Source: Streptomyces dioscori (GTDB lineage Bacteria > Actinomycetota > Actinomycetes > Streptomycetales > Streptomycetaceae). From it: 64,000 bases of DNA. Shown piece after piece: positions 42,491 through 50,716 of the stretch (position 1 is its first letter; each line of letters starts with the position of its first letter). Under the pieces are notes generated by a model. The model was not told where the DNA came from. It saw only the letters and a list, made by a program, of their open reading frames with translations, and searched no databases. The stretch spans positions 310,001 to 374,000 of the forward strand of contig NZ_KZ679043.1 in the NCBI RefSeq assembly GCF_003024195.1, in the 5' to 3' direction. The position numbers and the translations under genes are program-made.

Positions 42491-43105
42491 ATGGGAGACG
42501 GCGAGAGCACGGCGGCCACCCTCGACCTGGGGCCGCAGGCCCTGATCGTGGCGCGCGTCGCGGACGCGGTGCGCGAGGACCAGCTGGACGACGCCACGCC
42601 GTGTCCGGAGTACGCGGTACGCCATCTGGTCGGGCATCTGACCGGCCTCGCCGCGGCCTTCCGGGACGCCGGGCGCAAGGAACTCGGGGCCACGACGGAC
42701 ACCGCGCCCACCGCCGGGCTGCCCGGCCTGACACCCGGGTGGCGGGGCGAACTGCCCAAGCTGCTCGTCGAGTTGGCCGAGGCATGGCGTGACCCGGCCG
42801 CGTGGACGGGGCAGACGCGGGCGGGCGGGGTGGATCTGCCCGGCGAGATCGCGGGCATCGTCGCCACCGACGAACTCGTCGTGCACGGCTGGGATCTGGC
42901 CCGCGCGACCGGCCAGGAGTACGTGCCCGACGAGGCGGCACTGCGGGCGGCGTACGGGATGCTGGCCGCGTCCGTCGACGACCCGTCGCGCGGCAGCATC
43001 TTCGGCCCGGTGGTGGCCGTCCCGGAGGGCGCGCCCCTGCTGGACCGGGTGATCGGGCTGAGCGGACGGGACCCGGGGTGGCGGGCCGCCGCCGGGGAGC
43101 GCTGA
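42491..43105 (+). CDS. Mycothiol-dependent/DinB-fold protein (TIGR03086 family)
   Basis: 204 residues. DATPCPEYAVRHLVGHLTGLAAAF near residue 35-58 and TDELVVHGWDLARATGQ near 128-144 supply the three-histidine metal site of the DinB/MDMPI fold. Members are metal-binding proteins of unknown substrate; relatives isomerise maleylpyruvate with mycothiol, a thiol made by Streptomyces. GAGAGGAACCC lies upstream of ATG 42491. Confidence 0.88.
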   Translation: MGDGESTAATLDLGPQALIVARVADAVREDQLDDATPCPEYAVRHLVGHLTGLAAAFRDAGRKELGATTDTAPTAGLPGLTPGWRGELPKLLVELAEAWRDPAAWTGQTRAGGVDLPGEIAGIVATDELVVHGWDLARATGQEYVPDEAALRAAYGMLAASVDDPSRGSIFGPVVAVPEGAPLLDRVIGLSGRDPGWRAAAGER

Positions 43106-43125
43106 GGGGATCGCAGGCCCCCGGA

Positions 43126-43280
43126 CCTCAAGCTCCGGGCCCCACGCTTCGGACCTCAAGCTCCGGGCCTCAAGCTCCGGGCCCCATGCTCCGGGCCTCA
43201 AGCTCCGGGCCTCAAGCTCCGGGCCCCATGCTCCGGGCCTCAAGCTCCGGGCCTCAAGCTCCGGGCCTCAAATTCCGGGC
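43126..43280. repeat. Tandem array of about ten 15-bp repeats
   Basis: Units of the form CCTCAAGCTCCGGGC, with variants CCCCATGCTCCGGGC. The array fills the gap between convergent genes and reaches into the histidine-kinase gene: its C-terminal residues and TGA at 43254 are repeat-derived. Confidence 0.9.
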
Positions 43281-44378
43281 TTCAGGGGCCCCGGGCAGTT
43301 TCACCGTGACGCGCAGGCCGCCGTCGGGGCGCGGGGTGAGGGCGAGCGTTCCGTCGTGCGCGTGGGCGATGGTCCTGACGATCGCCAGGCCGAGGCCGAC
43401 GCCTCCGTGATCGGTGTGGACGCGTTCGGTGCCGCGCCGGAACGGCTCGGTGAAGGTCGAGGCCAGCTCGGGGGAGATCCTCTCGCCGGAGTTCTCGACC
43501 GTGAGCACCACACCGCCGGGCCGGACGCCGGTCCGCACCCACACCGTGCCGCCGCCGGGCAGATTGTGGACGATCGCGTTCTGGACGAGGTTCGTGGTCA
43601 GCTGCAGGAGGAGCGCGTGCGATCCGGTGGTCAGGGTGATGTCGCCGCGGGTCTCCAGGGTCACGCCCCGCTTCTCCGCGAGGGGCAGCAGCGTTTCGGC
43701 GGCCTCCTCGGCCAGGAGGGACAGGTCGACGTCCTCGCGGGTGAACGTCCGCCGCTCGGCGCGGCCGAGCAGGAGCAGCGCCTCGGTGAGGTCGATGGCC
43801 CGCGTGTTGACGGCGTGGAGGCGTTCGACGACCTCGGCGTGGTCGTGGTCCGGATCGGTGCGGGCCACATCGATGAGGGCCTTCGAGATCGCCAGCGGGG
43901 TGCGCAGCTCGTGCGAGGCGTTCGCCGCGAACCTCCGCTGTTCGGCGACGTGTTCTTCGAGCCGGGCCAGCATCGAGTCGAAGGCGTCGGCGAGTTCGCG
44001 GAACTCGTCCTTGCGGCCCGGCAGCCGGATGCGGTGGGAGAGCGCCCCGGCCGAGGCGAGGCGGGTGGCGCCGGTGATGCGGGTCAGCGGGGCGAGCATC
44101 CGGCCGGCCAGGACCCACCCTCCGACCAGGCCGAACACCAGCAGGAACGCCAGCACGGCGGCCGCCCTCGGGGCGAACACGCGCAGCAGGCCGGACCGGA
44201 TGGGGAAGACACCGTGCGTGGTGTTGTCCTCGGCGTTGATGAGCATCGCCCGGTCGGGGACGTACCGCAGGAGGAACAGCCACACCGCGGCGAGCAGCAG
44301 AACACCGGCGAGCATGAGGAACCCGGCGTAACTGAGGGTGAGTCTGGCGCGCACGCTCAGCCCGGGGGCCCTATCCAC
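43254..44378 (-). CDS. Sensor histidine kinase
   Basis: 374 residues. Two membrane helices flank a 45-residue outer loop (about residues 12-34 and 75-97), then HAMP, HisKA with ANASHELRTPLAISKALID (phospho-His), and HATPase motifs NLVQNAIVHN, GERISPE, GGVGLGLAIVR. GTG 44378 is chosen because GAGGGGGACGAGG precedes it and it overlaps the regulator by 8 bp; ATG 44420 is possible. The tail EARNLRPGA comes from the 15-bp array. It pairs with the regulator upstream. Confidence 0.9.
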   Translation of the reverse strand: MDRAPGLSVRARLTLSYAGFLMLAGVLLLAAVWLFLLRYVPDRAMLINAEDNTTHGVFPIRSGLLRVFAPRAAAVLAFLLVFGLVGGWVLAGRMLAPLTRITGATRLASAGALSHRIRLPGRKDEFRELADAFDSMLARLEEHVAEQRRFAANASHELRTPLAISKALIDVARTDPDHDHAEVVERLHAVNTRAIDLTEALLLLGRAERRTFTREDVDLSLLAEEAAETLLPLAEKRGVTLETRGDITLTTGSHALLLQLTTNLVQNAIVHNLPGGGTVWVRTGVRPGGVVLTVENSGERISPELASTFTEPFRRGTERVHTDHGGVGLGLAIVRTIAHAHDGTLALTPRPDGGLRVTVKLPGAPEARNLRPGA

Positions 44379-45093
44379 CCTCGTCCCCCTCGTGTTGGGC
44401 GTCTCCCTCGTGTCGGGCATCCGCCGCCTCCGGCCGTGGCTCGATGCGGTAGCCGACGCCCGGCACCGTGGTGATGATCCAGGGTTCGCCGAGCCGTTTG
44501 CGCAGGGCCGAGACGGTGATGCGCACGGCGTTGGTGAACGGGTCGGCGTTCTCGTCCCACGCGCGTTCCAGCAGCTGCTCGGCGCTGACGACACCGCCCT
44601 CGGCGGCGACGAGTACCTCCAGCACGGCGAACTGCTTCCGGGTCAGGGCGACATAGCGGCCGTCGCGGTAGACCTCGCGGCGGAACGGGTCCAGCCGCAG
44701 GCCCGCGATCTCCCGTACGGGCGGCCTGCTGTGGCCGCGTCTGCGGTCGAGCGCGCGGAGCCTGAGGACGAGTTCCTGGAGGTCGAACGGTTTCGTGAGG
44801 TAGTCGTCGGCGCCCAGCTCGAACCCGCTGGCCTTGTCGTCGAGACGGTCGGCGGCGGTGAGCATCAGGATCGGCATGCCGCTGCCGGAGGCGACGATGA
44901 CCTTGGCGATCTCGTCACCGGACGGCCCGGGAATGTCGCGGTCGAGCACGGCGATGTCGTACGCGTTGACGCCCAGCAGTTCCAGCGCGGTGTCGCCGTC
45001 GCCCGCGAGGTCCGCCGCGATCGCCTCCAGGCGCAGGCCGTCGCGGATGGCTTCCGCCAGATAGGGCTCGTCCTCGACGATCAGCACTCGCAT
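44371..45093 (-). CDS. OmpR-family response regulator
   Basis: 240 residues. Receiver domain with DE pair (VEDEPYLAE), phospho-acceptor Asp in IAVLDRDIPGPSGDE and K in DYLTKPF. The C-terminal winged helix is intact (ALTRKQFAVLEVLVAAEGGVVSAEQLLERAWDENADPFTNAVRITVSALRKRLG...GVGYRIEP). It ends in a repeated RHEGDAQHEGDEGG. Transcribed divergently from a VanY-like gene, its probable target. Confidence 0.93.
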   Translation of the reverse strand: MRVLIVEDEPYLAEAIRDGLRLEAIAADLAGDGDTALELLGVNAYDIAVLDRDIPGPSGDEIAKVIVASGSGMPILMLTAADRLDDKASGFELGADDYLTKPFDLQELVLRLRALDRRRGHSRPPVREIAGLRLDPFRREVYRDGRYVALTRKQFAVLEVLVAAEGGVVSAEQLLERAWDENADPFTNAVRITVSALRKRLGEPWIITTVPGVGYRIEPRPEAADARHEGDAQHEGDEGG

Positions 45094-45180
45094 GTGCTTG
45101 AGGCTACGAGCCGACGCCTATCGCCGGCGTATCGAAAACCGGATACATGTGGGCAACATCGCGCCGCCTTGACTGGCGGT

Positions 45181-45852
45181 ATGACTCGAAACCCGCCCCC
45201 TGCGCGATTACCGACCCGCCCGACCCGCCCGACCCGCCGTATCCGCCGGTTCCGCCCGCTCCTTCTCGTCGTCGGGGCAGTGGTCCTGGCAGGCGTCGTG
45301 GCGGGCGTGGCAGCGATCGCCCTCGCCCTCGGCCCGCAACTGCCGACGTCCTGGCTGTCGTCGAGACCGTCGTCGGAGTCCTCGGCGAGGTCTTCGCTCT
45401 CCTCGGCCGACGGTGTCGTCCCCGAGGGCGTGACGGTCTTCGACGACACGTACGAGGCCGTGGCGAGACTGGATCCGGAGCTGCTCGACGCCCTGCGCGA
45501 CGCCGCGACGGCAGCCGCGGCCGACGGGGTCGAGTTCTACGTCAACAGCGGCTGGCGTTCGCCGAGGTACCAGAACCGGCTTCTGCGCGAGGCGGTCGCC
45601 GCCCATGGGTCCGAGGAGGAGGCCGCCCGATGGGTGGCCACTGCGGCGACGTCTCCGCATGTGTCGGGGGACGCCGTCGACATCGGGCACTCCGACGCGG
45701 CGAAGTGGCTGTCCGAGCACGGCGTGGACCACGGGCTGTGCCAGATCTACCGGAACGAGCCCTGGCACTTCGAACTGCGTACCCAGGCGATCGGGCACCG
45801 GTGCCCGGACCTGTATGCCGACCCCACCGAGGACCCGAGGATGCAGCAGTGA
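45181..45852 (+). CDS. VanY-like D,D-carboxypeptidase (M15), membrane-anchored
   Basis: 223 residues. Basic N-terminus (PTRPTRPTRRIRRFRP), one membrane helix (about 25-50), a Ser-rich linker, then the M15 domain. Zinc ligands H160 and D167 (SPHVSGDAVDIG), catalytic Glu193 and zinc ligand H196 (NEPWHFELR), and the SGWRSPRYQ motif are all present. It would trim the terminal D-Ala of peptidoglycan stems outside the cell. The divergent VanRS-like pair suggests induction by cell-wall stress. No vanH/A/X genes are seen. Confidence 0.88.
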   Translation: MTRNPPPARLPTRPTRPTRRIRRFRPLLLVVGAVVLAGVVAGVAAIALALGPQLPTSWLSSRPSSESSARSSLSSADGVVPEGVTVFDDTYEAVARLDPELLDALRDAATAAAADGVEFYVNSGWRSPRYQNRLLREAVAAHGSEEEAARWVATAATSPHVSGDAVDIGHSDAAKWLSEHGVDHGLCQIYRNEPWHFELRTQAIGHRCPDLYADPTEDPRMQQ

Positions 45853-47015
45853 CCGACAGTGAGCGGGGACGGACGATGACACAGGGCGACACGGAGGACT
45901 TGGCGGACATGGCTGACGCGACCGGCGTGACCGACACGGTGGACGTGACAGACACAGCGGGCGTGACCGGCACGGCGGGCGTGACCGGCACGGCGGGCAC
46001 GGCGACCACGGCCCGTATCCGCCGCACGGTCCGCGCAGGCCTCCGCCCGGCCCCCTGGAAGCGCGGCCCGCTGCTCACGGTGCTCGCGCTGCTCCTCGGC
46101 CTGACCCTGCTGCTGCACGCGAGCATCCCGAACCGGATCGGGAACCTCGGCAGCTTGGTGGAGACCTTCCTGCCCTGGTTCGGCCTGTTCGTCCCGGTGC
46201 TGCTCGTCGGTGCGCTGTGGCGCCGCTCCGCCTCCGCGGTGCTCGCGCTGCTGCTGCCGGTCACGGTGTGGCTGCACCTCTTCGGCGGGCTGCTCGGCGA
46301 CAGGTCCCAGCCGGGCGGCGACCTCACCGTGGCGAGCCACAACGTCGGCGCCGCCAACCCCGATCCGGCCGGCACCGCCCGCGCCCTGGCCGCCTCCGGC
46401 GCGGACGTGCTGGCGCTGGAGGAGGTGACCCCTCAGGACCGGGGCACGTACGAGAAGGGGCTGGCGAAGGCGTACCCGCACCACACGGTCCTCGGCACGG
46501 TCGGGCTGTGGAGCAGGCTGCCCCTGTCGGACACCCGGCCGGTCGACCTCAGGACGGACGTCGGCCTGCTGGCGAGGACCAGGCCGGCCGACGCGACCTC
46601 GGCCGAGAACCGGGCGCTGCGCACCACGGTGGCCACGGAGCACGGGCCGCTGGCGGTGTACGTGGCGCACCTCGGATCCGCCCGGGTGAACCCCAGGTCG
46701 GGCTTCTGGACGGACTCGCGGGACAGGAACGCGCAGGCGCTCGGCGAGGCTGTCGCCGCCGAGCCGAACGAGCGGGTGGTGCTGCTCGGCGATCTGAACG
46801 GCACCATGGACGACCGCGCGTTCGACGGGCTCACTTCGCGACTGCACTCGGTGCAGGACGTGGCCGGGGACGGCTTCGGCCTCACCTGGCCGGCGAGTTT
46901 TCCGGTGGCGCGGATCGACCAGATCCTGGTCCGCGGGGTGGAGCCGAGGAGTGCGCGGGTGCTGCCGTCCACGGGCAGCGACCACCTGCCGGTGGCGGCC
47001 GCGATCGACTGGTGA
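45849..47015 (+). CDS. Membrane endonuclease/exonuclease/phosphatase-family protein
   Basis: 388 residues. N-terminal 50 residues hold a slippage repeat (GVTGTAGVTGTAGTA), then three membrane helices (about 65-150) and an outward EEP domain: VASHNVGAANPDP, DVLALEEVTPQD, VYVAHLGSARV, VVLLGDLNGTMDD, GSDHLPVAAAI. GTG 45849 overlaps the VanY stop; ATG 45876 is an alternative with GGGGACGG upstream. Possibly acts on phospholipid head groups or nucleotides at the membrane surface; coupling to VanY hints at an envelope role. Confidence 0.82.
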   Translation: MTDSERGRTMTQGDTEDLADMADATGVTDTVDVTDTAGVTGTAGVTGTAGTATTARIRRTVRAGLRPAPWKRGPLLTVLALLLGLTLLLHASIPNRIGNLGSLVETFLPWFGLFVPVLLVGALWRRSASAVLALLLPVTVWLHLFGGLLGDRSQPGGDLTVASHNVGAANPDPAGTARALAASGADVLALEEVTPQDRGTYEKGLAKAYPHHTVLGTVGLWSRLPLSDTRPVDLRTDVGLLARTRPADATSAENRALRTTVATEHGPLAVYVAHLGSARVNPRSGFWTDSRDRNAQALGEAVAAEPNERVVLLGDLNGTMDDRAFDGLTSRLHSVQDVAGDGFGLTWPASFPVARIDQILVRGVEPRSARVLPSTGSDHLPVAAAIDW

Positions 47016-47110
47016 TCCCACGGCCCCGTACGTCGACCGCAACTTCTTTTGTCGGAAGCATTGACGAAACACAGAGGCGCTTCTAGCTTCGTCGCGTCGT
47101 ACTTCGTACG

Positions 47111-47148
47111 TCATATATGAGACGAGATACGCGAGATCAGATACGCGA
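47111..47148. promoter_or_regulatory. Candidate GntR operator region
   Basis: TCATATATGA (47111-47120) is a 10-bp palindrome; GATACGCGA occurs twice (47126-47134, 47140-47148), 14 bp apart. Both lie about 55-90 bp before the GntR start. One of them is likely its operator. Confidence 0.45.
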
Positions 47149-47202
47149 TCCCTCGATCCCTGAGGGCTCCGCGCCACCGATCCGTGTCACCGAGAGGCGA
47201 GC

Positions 47203-47859
47203 ATGACCTCTGCGCCCACGCCGATCCCCTCCCGCACGCAGTTCGTGCAGGAGGGGATCAAACACCGCATCCTCACCGGGCAGTTGACGCCGGGGCAGGC
47301 CTTGGTCGAGACCGAGCTCGCCGCACAGTTCGGGGTGTCCAAGACCCCGGTGCGCGAGGCGCTCAAGACCCTGGCCGGTACCGGGCTGGTCGTGATGAAC
47401 CAGTACAAGGGCGTCACGGTGCGCATGGTGGACGCGGACATGGCGCGCGAGGTGTACGACGTGCGGCTGCTGCTCGAACCGGAGGCCCTGCGACGCTCCG
47501 TGCTGCGCGGCACCTCCCTCGACACGGCGCGTGAGGCGCTGGAGCGCGCCGACGCCGCCACCGACACCGCCCAGCGGTCCCTCGCCAACCGCGAGTTCCA
47601 CCGCTCCCTGTACGTCCGCTGCGGCAACCCGCTGCTCGGCCGGATGCTGGACGAGGTCCGGGACCAGGCCGCCCTGGTCTCCGCGGTGGCCTGGGCCGCC
47701 GACCCGTCCTGGGAGCGCGAGGCCGCCGAGCACCGGGAGATCCTGCGGCTCGCCCTCGACGGCGACTCGGACGGCGCGGCGCGCGCCCTGTACTCGCACA
47801 TCGCCTCGTTCGTGCAACGGGCCTTCCCCGAGGCCCAGGGAAAGGGTGAGCAGGAATGA
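47203..47859 (+). CDS. GntR/FadR-family regulator (FCD domain)
   Basis: 218 residues. N-terminal wHTH EGIKHRILTGQLTPGQALVETELAAQFGVSKTPVREALKTLAGTGLV, C-terminal FCD helical domain with metal-binding pattern (DVRLLLEPEALRRS, NREFHRSLYVRCGN, EHREILRLALDGD). Such regulators sense sugar acids or their keto products. Overlaps the next gene by 4 bp, so it controls and is part of the sugar-acid operon. Confidence 0.92.
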   Translation: MTSAPTPIPSRTQFVQEGIKHRILTGQLTPGQALVETELAAQFGVSKTPVREALKTLAGTGLVVMNQYKGVTVRMVDADMAREVYDVRLLLEPEALRRSVLRGTSLDTAREALERADAATDTAQRSLANREFHRSLYVRCGNPLLGRMLDEVRDQAALVSAVAWAADPSWEREAAEHREILRLALDGDSDGAARALYSHIASFVQRAFPEAQGKGEQE

Positions 47860-48773
47860 CCGCGAACACGACCACGTTCGAGGCCCAACGGGCCGCCCTC
47901 GCCGACGTGGTGGCGATCCCCGTGACCCCCTTCGCCGAGGACGGCTCCATCGACCAGGACGTGCACCGCGCGCTGCTGCGCCGGGCGCTCGACGGCGGTG
48001 TCCGCATCGTCACCCCGAACGGCAACACCGGCGAGTTCTACGCCCTCAGCCCCGACGAGCGGCGCCTGGTCACGGAGTTGACCGTCGACGAGGCGCGGGG
48101 CCGGGCCACCGTCCTGGTCGGAGTCGGGCACGACCTGCCGACCGCCGTCGCCTCCGCCCGCCACGCGCGGCAGCTCGGGGCCGAGATGGTGATGGTCCAT
48201 CAGCCCGTGCACCCGTACGTGTCGGAGGACGGCTGGGTGGACTACCACCGGGCGATCGCGGAGGCCGTTCCCGAGCTGGGTGTGGTCCCCTACATCCGCA
48301 ATCCGGTGCTCGCCGGCGCCCGGCTCGCCGAACTGGCCGACGCCTGCCCGAACGTGATCGGCGTGAAGTACGCCGTGCCGGACGCGGCCCGCTTCGCCGC
48401 CTTCGCCCGGGACGCGGGGCTCGAACGCTTCGTGTGGGTGGCCGGACTCGCGGAGCCGTACGCGCCCTCGTACTTCTCGGCGGGCGCCACGGGCTTCACC
48501 TCCGGCCTGGTGAACGTCGCCCCGGCCGTCTCGCTGAACATGATCGAGGCGCTGCGCTCCGGTGACTACGCGGGCGCGATGAAGGTCTGGGAGCAGATCC
48601 GCCGCTTCGAGGAACTGCGCGGGGCCAACGGCTCCGCCAACAACGTGACGGTCGTGAAGGAGGCCCTGGCCTCGCTGGGCCTGTGCCGCCGGGACGTCCG
48701 CCCGCCGAGCAGGCAGCTCCCCGAGTCCGAACGGGCCGAGGTCGCCGCGATCGCCGGGGGGTGGTCCATATGA
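47856..48773 (+). CDS. DapA/NAL-superfamily sugar-acid aldolase or dehydratase
   Basis: 305 residues. Schiff-base Lys171 (VIGVKYAVPD) and Tyr146 (VVPYIRN) are present, and NGNTGEFYALSPDE replaces the DapA threonine pair, as in 2-keto-3-deoxy sugar-acid enzymes. It probably acts on the 2-keto-3-deoxy acid produced by the dehydratase encoded next, either cleaving it to pyruvate or dehydrating it. Not likely lysine biosynthesis, since dapA is elsewhere in the window. Confidence 0.85.
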   Translation: MTANTTTFEAQRAALADVVAIPVTPFAEDGSIDQDVHRALLRRALDGGVRIVTPNGNTGEFYALSPDERRLVTELTVDEARGRATVLVGVGHDLPTAVASARHARQLGAEMVMVHQPVHPYVSEDGWVDYHRAIAEAVPELGVVPYIRNPVLAGARLAELADACPNVIGVKYAVPDAARFAAFARDAGLERFVWVAGLAEPYAPSYFSAGATGFTSGLVNVAPAVSLNMIEALRSGDYAGAMKVWEQIRRFEELRGANGSANNVTVVKEALASLGLCRRDVRPPSRQLPESERAEVAAIAGGWSI

Positions 48774-50533
48774 CCGACGTCGGCCCATCGACGCCCGCCA
48801 GCGGTGAAAGCCCGGCTCCGGAGCGGCAGTTGCGCAGCCACCAGTGGTACGGCACGGAGGGACTGCGCTCCTTCAGCCACCGCGCCCGCACCCGTCAGCT
48901 CGGCTACCTTCCCGAGGAGCACCTCGGCAAGCCGGTCATCGCGATCCTCAACACCTGGTCCGACATCAACCCCTGCCACGTCCATCTGCGCGACCGCGCC
49001 CAGGCGGTCAAGCGGGGTGTGTGGCAGGCCGGCGGCTTCCCCCTCGAATTCCCGGTGTCGACGCTGAGCGAGACCTTCCAGAAGCCCACCCCGATGCTCT
49101 ACCGCAACATGCTCGCGATGGAGACCGAGGAACTGCTGAGGTCGTACCCGGTGGACGGGGCCGTCCTGATGGGCGGCTGCGACAAGTCCACGCCCGCGCT
49201 GCTGATGGGCGCCGCGTCCGTCGACCTGCCGACCGTGTTCGTGCCCGCCGGGCCCATGCTGCCGGGCCACTGGCGCAACGAGATCCTCGGCTCGGGTACC
49301 GACATGTGGAAGTACTGGGACGACAAGCGCGCCGGGCTCATCGGTGACTGCGAGATGACCGAACTGGAGAGCGGTCTGGCGCGTTCGCCGGGACACTGCA
49401 TGACCATGGGTACGGCGTCCACGCTGACCGCCGCCGCCGAGGCGCTCGGGGTGACCGTGCCCGGCGCCTCCAGCATCCCCGCGGTCGACTCGGGGCACGA
49501 CCGGATGGCCGCCGCCTCGGGGCTCAGGATCGTCGAACTGGTCCGCAAGGACCGGAAGTTGTCGGACATCCTCACCCAGGAGGCATTCGAGGACGCCGTG
49601 ACGACCGTCCTCGGACTGGGCGGCTCCACCAACGCGGTGATCCACCTCATCGCCATGGCGGGACGCGCGGGCGCCCGGCTCACCCTCGACGACTTCGACC
49701 GCATCGCCCGTACGGTGCCGGTCCTCGCGAACGTACGGCCCGGCGGCCGGAGGTACCTCATGGAGGACTTCCACTTCGCCGGCGGACTGCCCGGGTTCCT
49801 GTCGCGGATCACCGATCTGCTGCATCTGGACCGGCCGACCGTCTCGCACGACACCCTGCGCGAACAGCTCGCCCCGGCGCAGGTGCACAACGACGAGGTC
49901 ATCCGCACCCGGGAGAACCCCGTCGCCGCCGAGGGAGGCGTCGCCGTCCTGCGCGGCAACCTCTGCCCCGACGGCGCGGTCATCAAGCACATCTCCGCCG
50001 AGCCGCACCTGCTCAAGCACACCGGCCCCGCGGTCGTCTTCGACGACTACAGGACCATGCAACGCACCATCAACGACCCGGAGTTGGGCATCACCGCCGA
50101 CACCGTGCTGGTGCTGCGCAACGCGGGACCCAAGGGCGGCCCCGGCATGCCCGAGTACGGGATGCTGCCGATCCCCGACCATCTGCTGAAGCAGGGCGTA
50201 CGGGACATGGTGCGGATCTCCGACGCCCGGATGAGCGGGACGAGTTACGGCGCCTGTGTGCTGCACGTGGCACCGGAGTCGTACATCGGCGGGCCGCTCG
50301 CGCTGGTCCGCACCGGGGACAGCATCACGCTCGACGTCGACGCGCGTTCCCTGCAACTGAACGTGGACGAAGCGGAGTTGGAGCGGCGGCGGGAGCGGTG
50401 GACCGCACCGCCCGAGCGCTTCGAGCGTGGCTACGGCGCGCTCTACAACGACCAGATCACCCAGGCCGACACCGGCTGCGACTTCGCCTTCCTGGCCCGG
50501 CCGGGCAAGGTGCCGGACCCGTACGCGGGCTGA
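48770..50533 (+). CDS. IlvD/Edd-family sugar-acid dehydratase
   Basis: 587 residues. Cluster-binding cysteines are visible in DINPCHVHL, MGGCDKSTPALLMG and GDCEMTELE. The N-terminal GLRSFSHRARTRQLGYLPEEHLGKPVIAILNTWSD is that of L-arabinonate/xylonate/galactonate dehydratases rather than true IlvD. It removes water from an aldonic acid to give the 2-keto-3-deoxy acid, the substrate of the preceding gene product. Overlap of 4 bp with that gene. It is a client of the SUF system at the start of the window. Confidence 0.88.
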   Translation: MTDVGPSTPASGESPAPERQLRSHQWYGTEGLRSFSHRARTRQLGYLPEEHLGKPVIAILNTWSDINPCHVHLRDRAQAVKRGVWQAGGFPLEFPVSTLSETFQKPTPMLYRNMLAMETEELLRSYPVDGAVLMGGCDKSTPALLMGAASVDLPTVFVPAGPMLPGHWRNEILGSGTDMWKYWDDKRAGLIGDCEMTELESGLARSPGHCMTMGTASTLTAAAEALGVTVPGASSIPAVDSGHDRMAAASGLRIVELVRKDRKLSDILTQEAFEDAVTTVLGLGGSTNAVIHLIAMAGRAGARLTLDDFDRIARTVPVLANVRPGGRRYLMEDFHFAGGLPGFLSRITDLLHLDRPTVSHDTLREQLAPAQVHNDEVIRTRENPVAAEGGVAVLRGNLCPDGAVIKHISAEPHLLKHTGPAVVFDDYRTMQRTINDPELGITADTVLVLRNAGPKGGPGMPEYGMLPIPDHLLKQGVRDMVRISDARMSGTSYGACVLHVAPESYIGGPLALVRTGDSITLDVDARSLQLNVDEAELERRRERWTAPPERFERGYGALYNDQITQADTGCDFAFLARPGKVPDPYAG

Positions 50534-50589
50534 TCCGTACCACCCGGGGCCGTCTCGCACCGCGCGGCCCGGCTTCCGCACACCGTACG

Positions 50590-50603
50590 TGAAAGCGCTT
50601 GCC
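50590..50603. promoter_or_regulatory. LacI-type operator, site 1
   Basis: TGAAAGCGCTTGCC, near-palindromic around GCGC, fits the LacI-family pattern. It lies 114 bp before the first permease gene. An even more symmetric partner is at 56318. Confidence 0.6.
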
Positions 50604-50618
50604 ATCAAGATCGCGCGC

Positions 50619-50690
50619 CCGTACCACCGGCCCGACCCGTACCACCGGCTCGATCCGTACGACCGGTTCGACCGCACCACCGGCTCGACC
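50619..50690 (+). repeat. Four tandem 18-bp repeats
   Basis: Units like CCGTACCACCGGCTCGAT run from the operator to the ribosome-binding site of the permease gene; a single related CCGTACCACC occurs at 50536. They form most of the 183-bp gap. Confidence 0.75.
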
Positions 50691-50716
50691 CGCACACCCG
50701 AGAACGGAGAACAGTC

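Noticed and set aside
43126..43280. CRISPR or integron repeats
   Set aside because: Units of 15 bp are directly contiguous; this is a simple tandem array.
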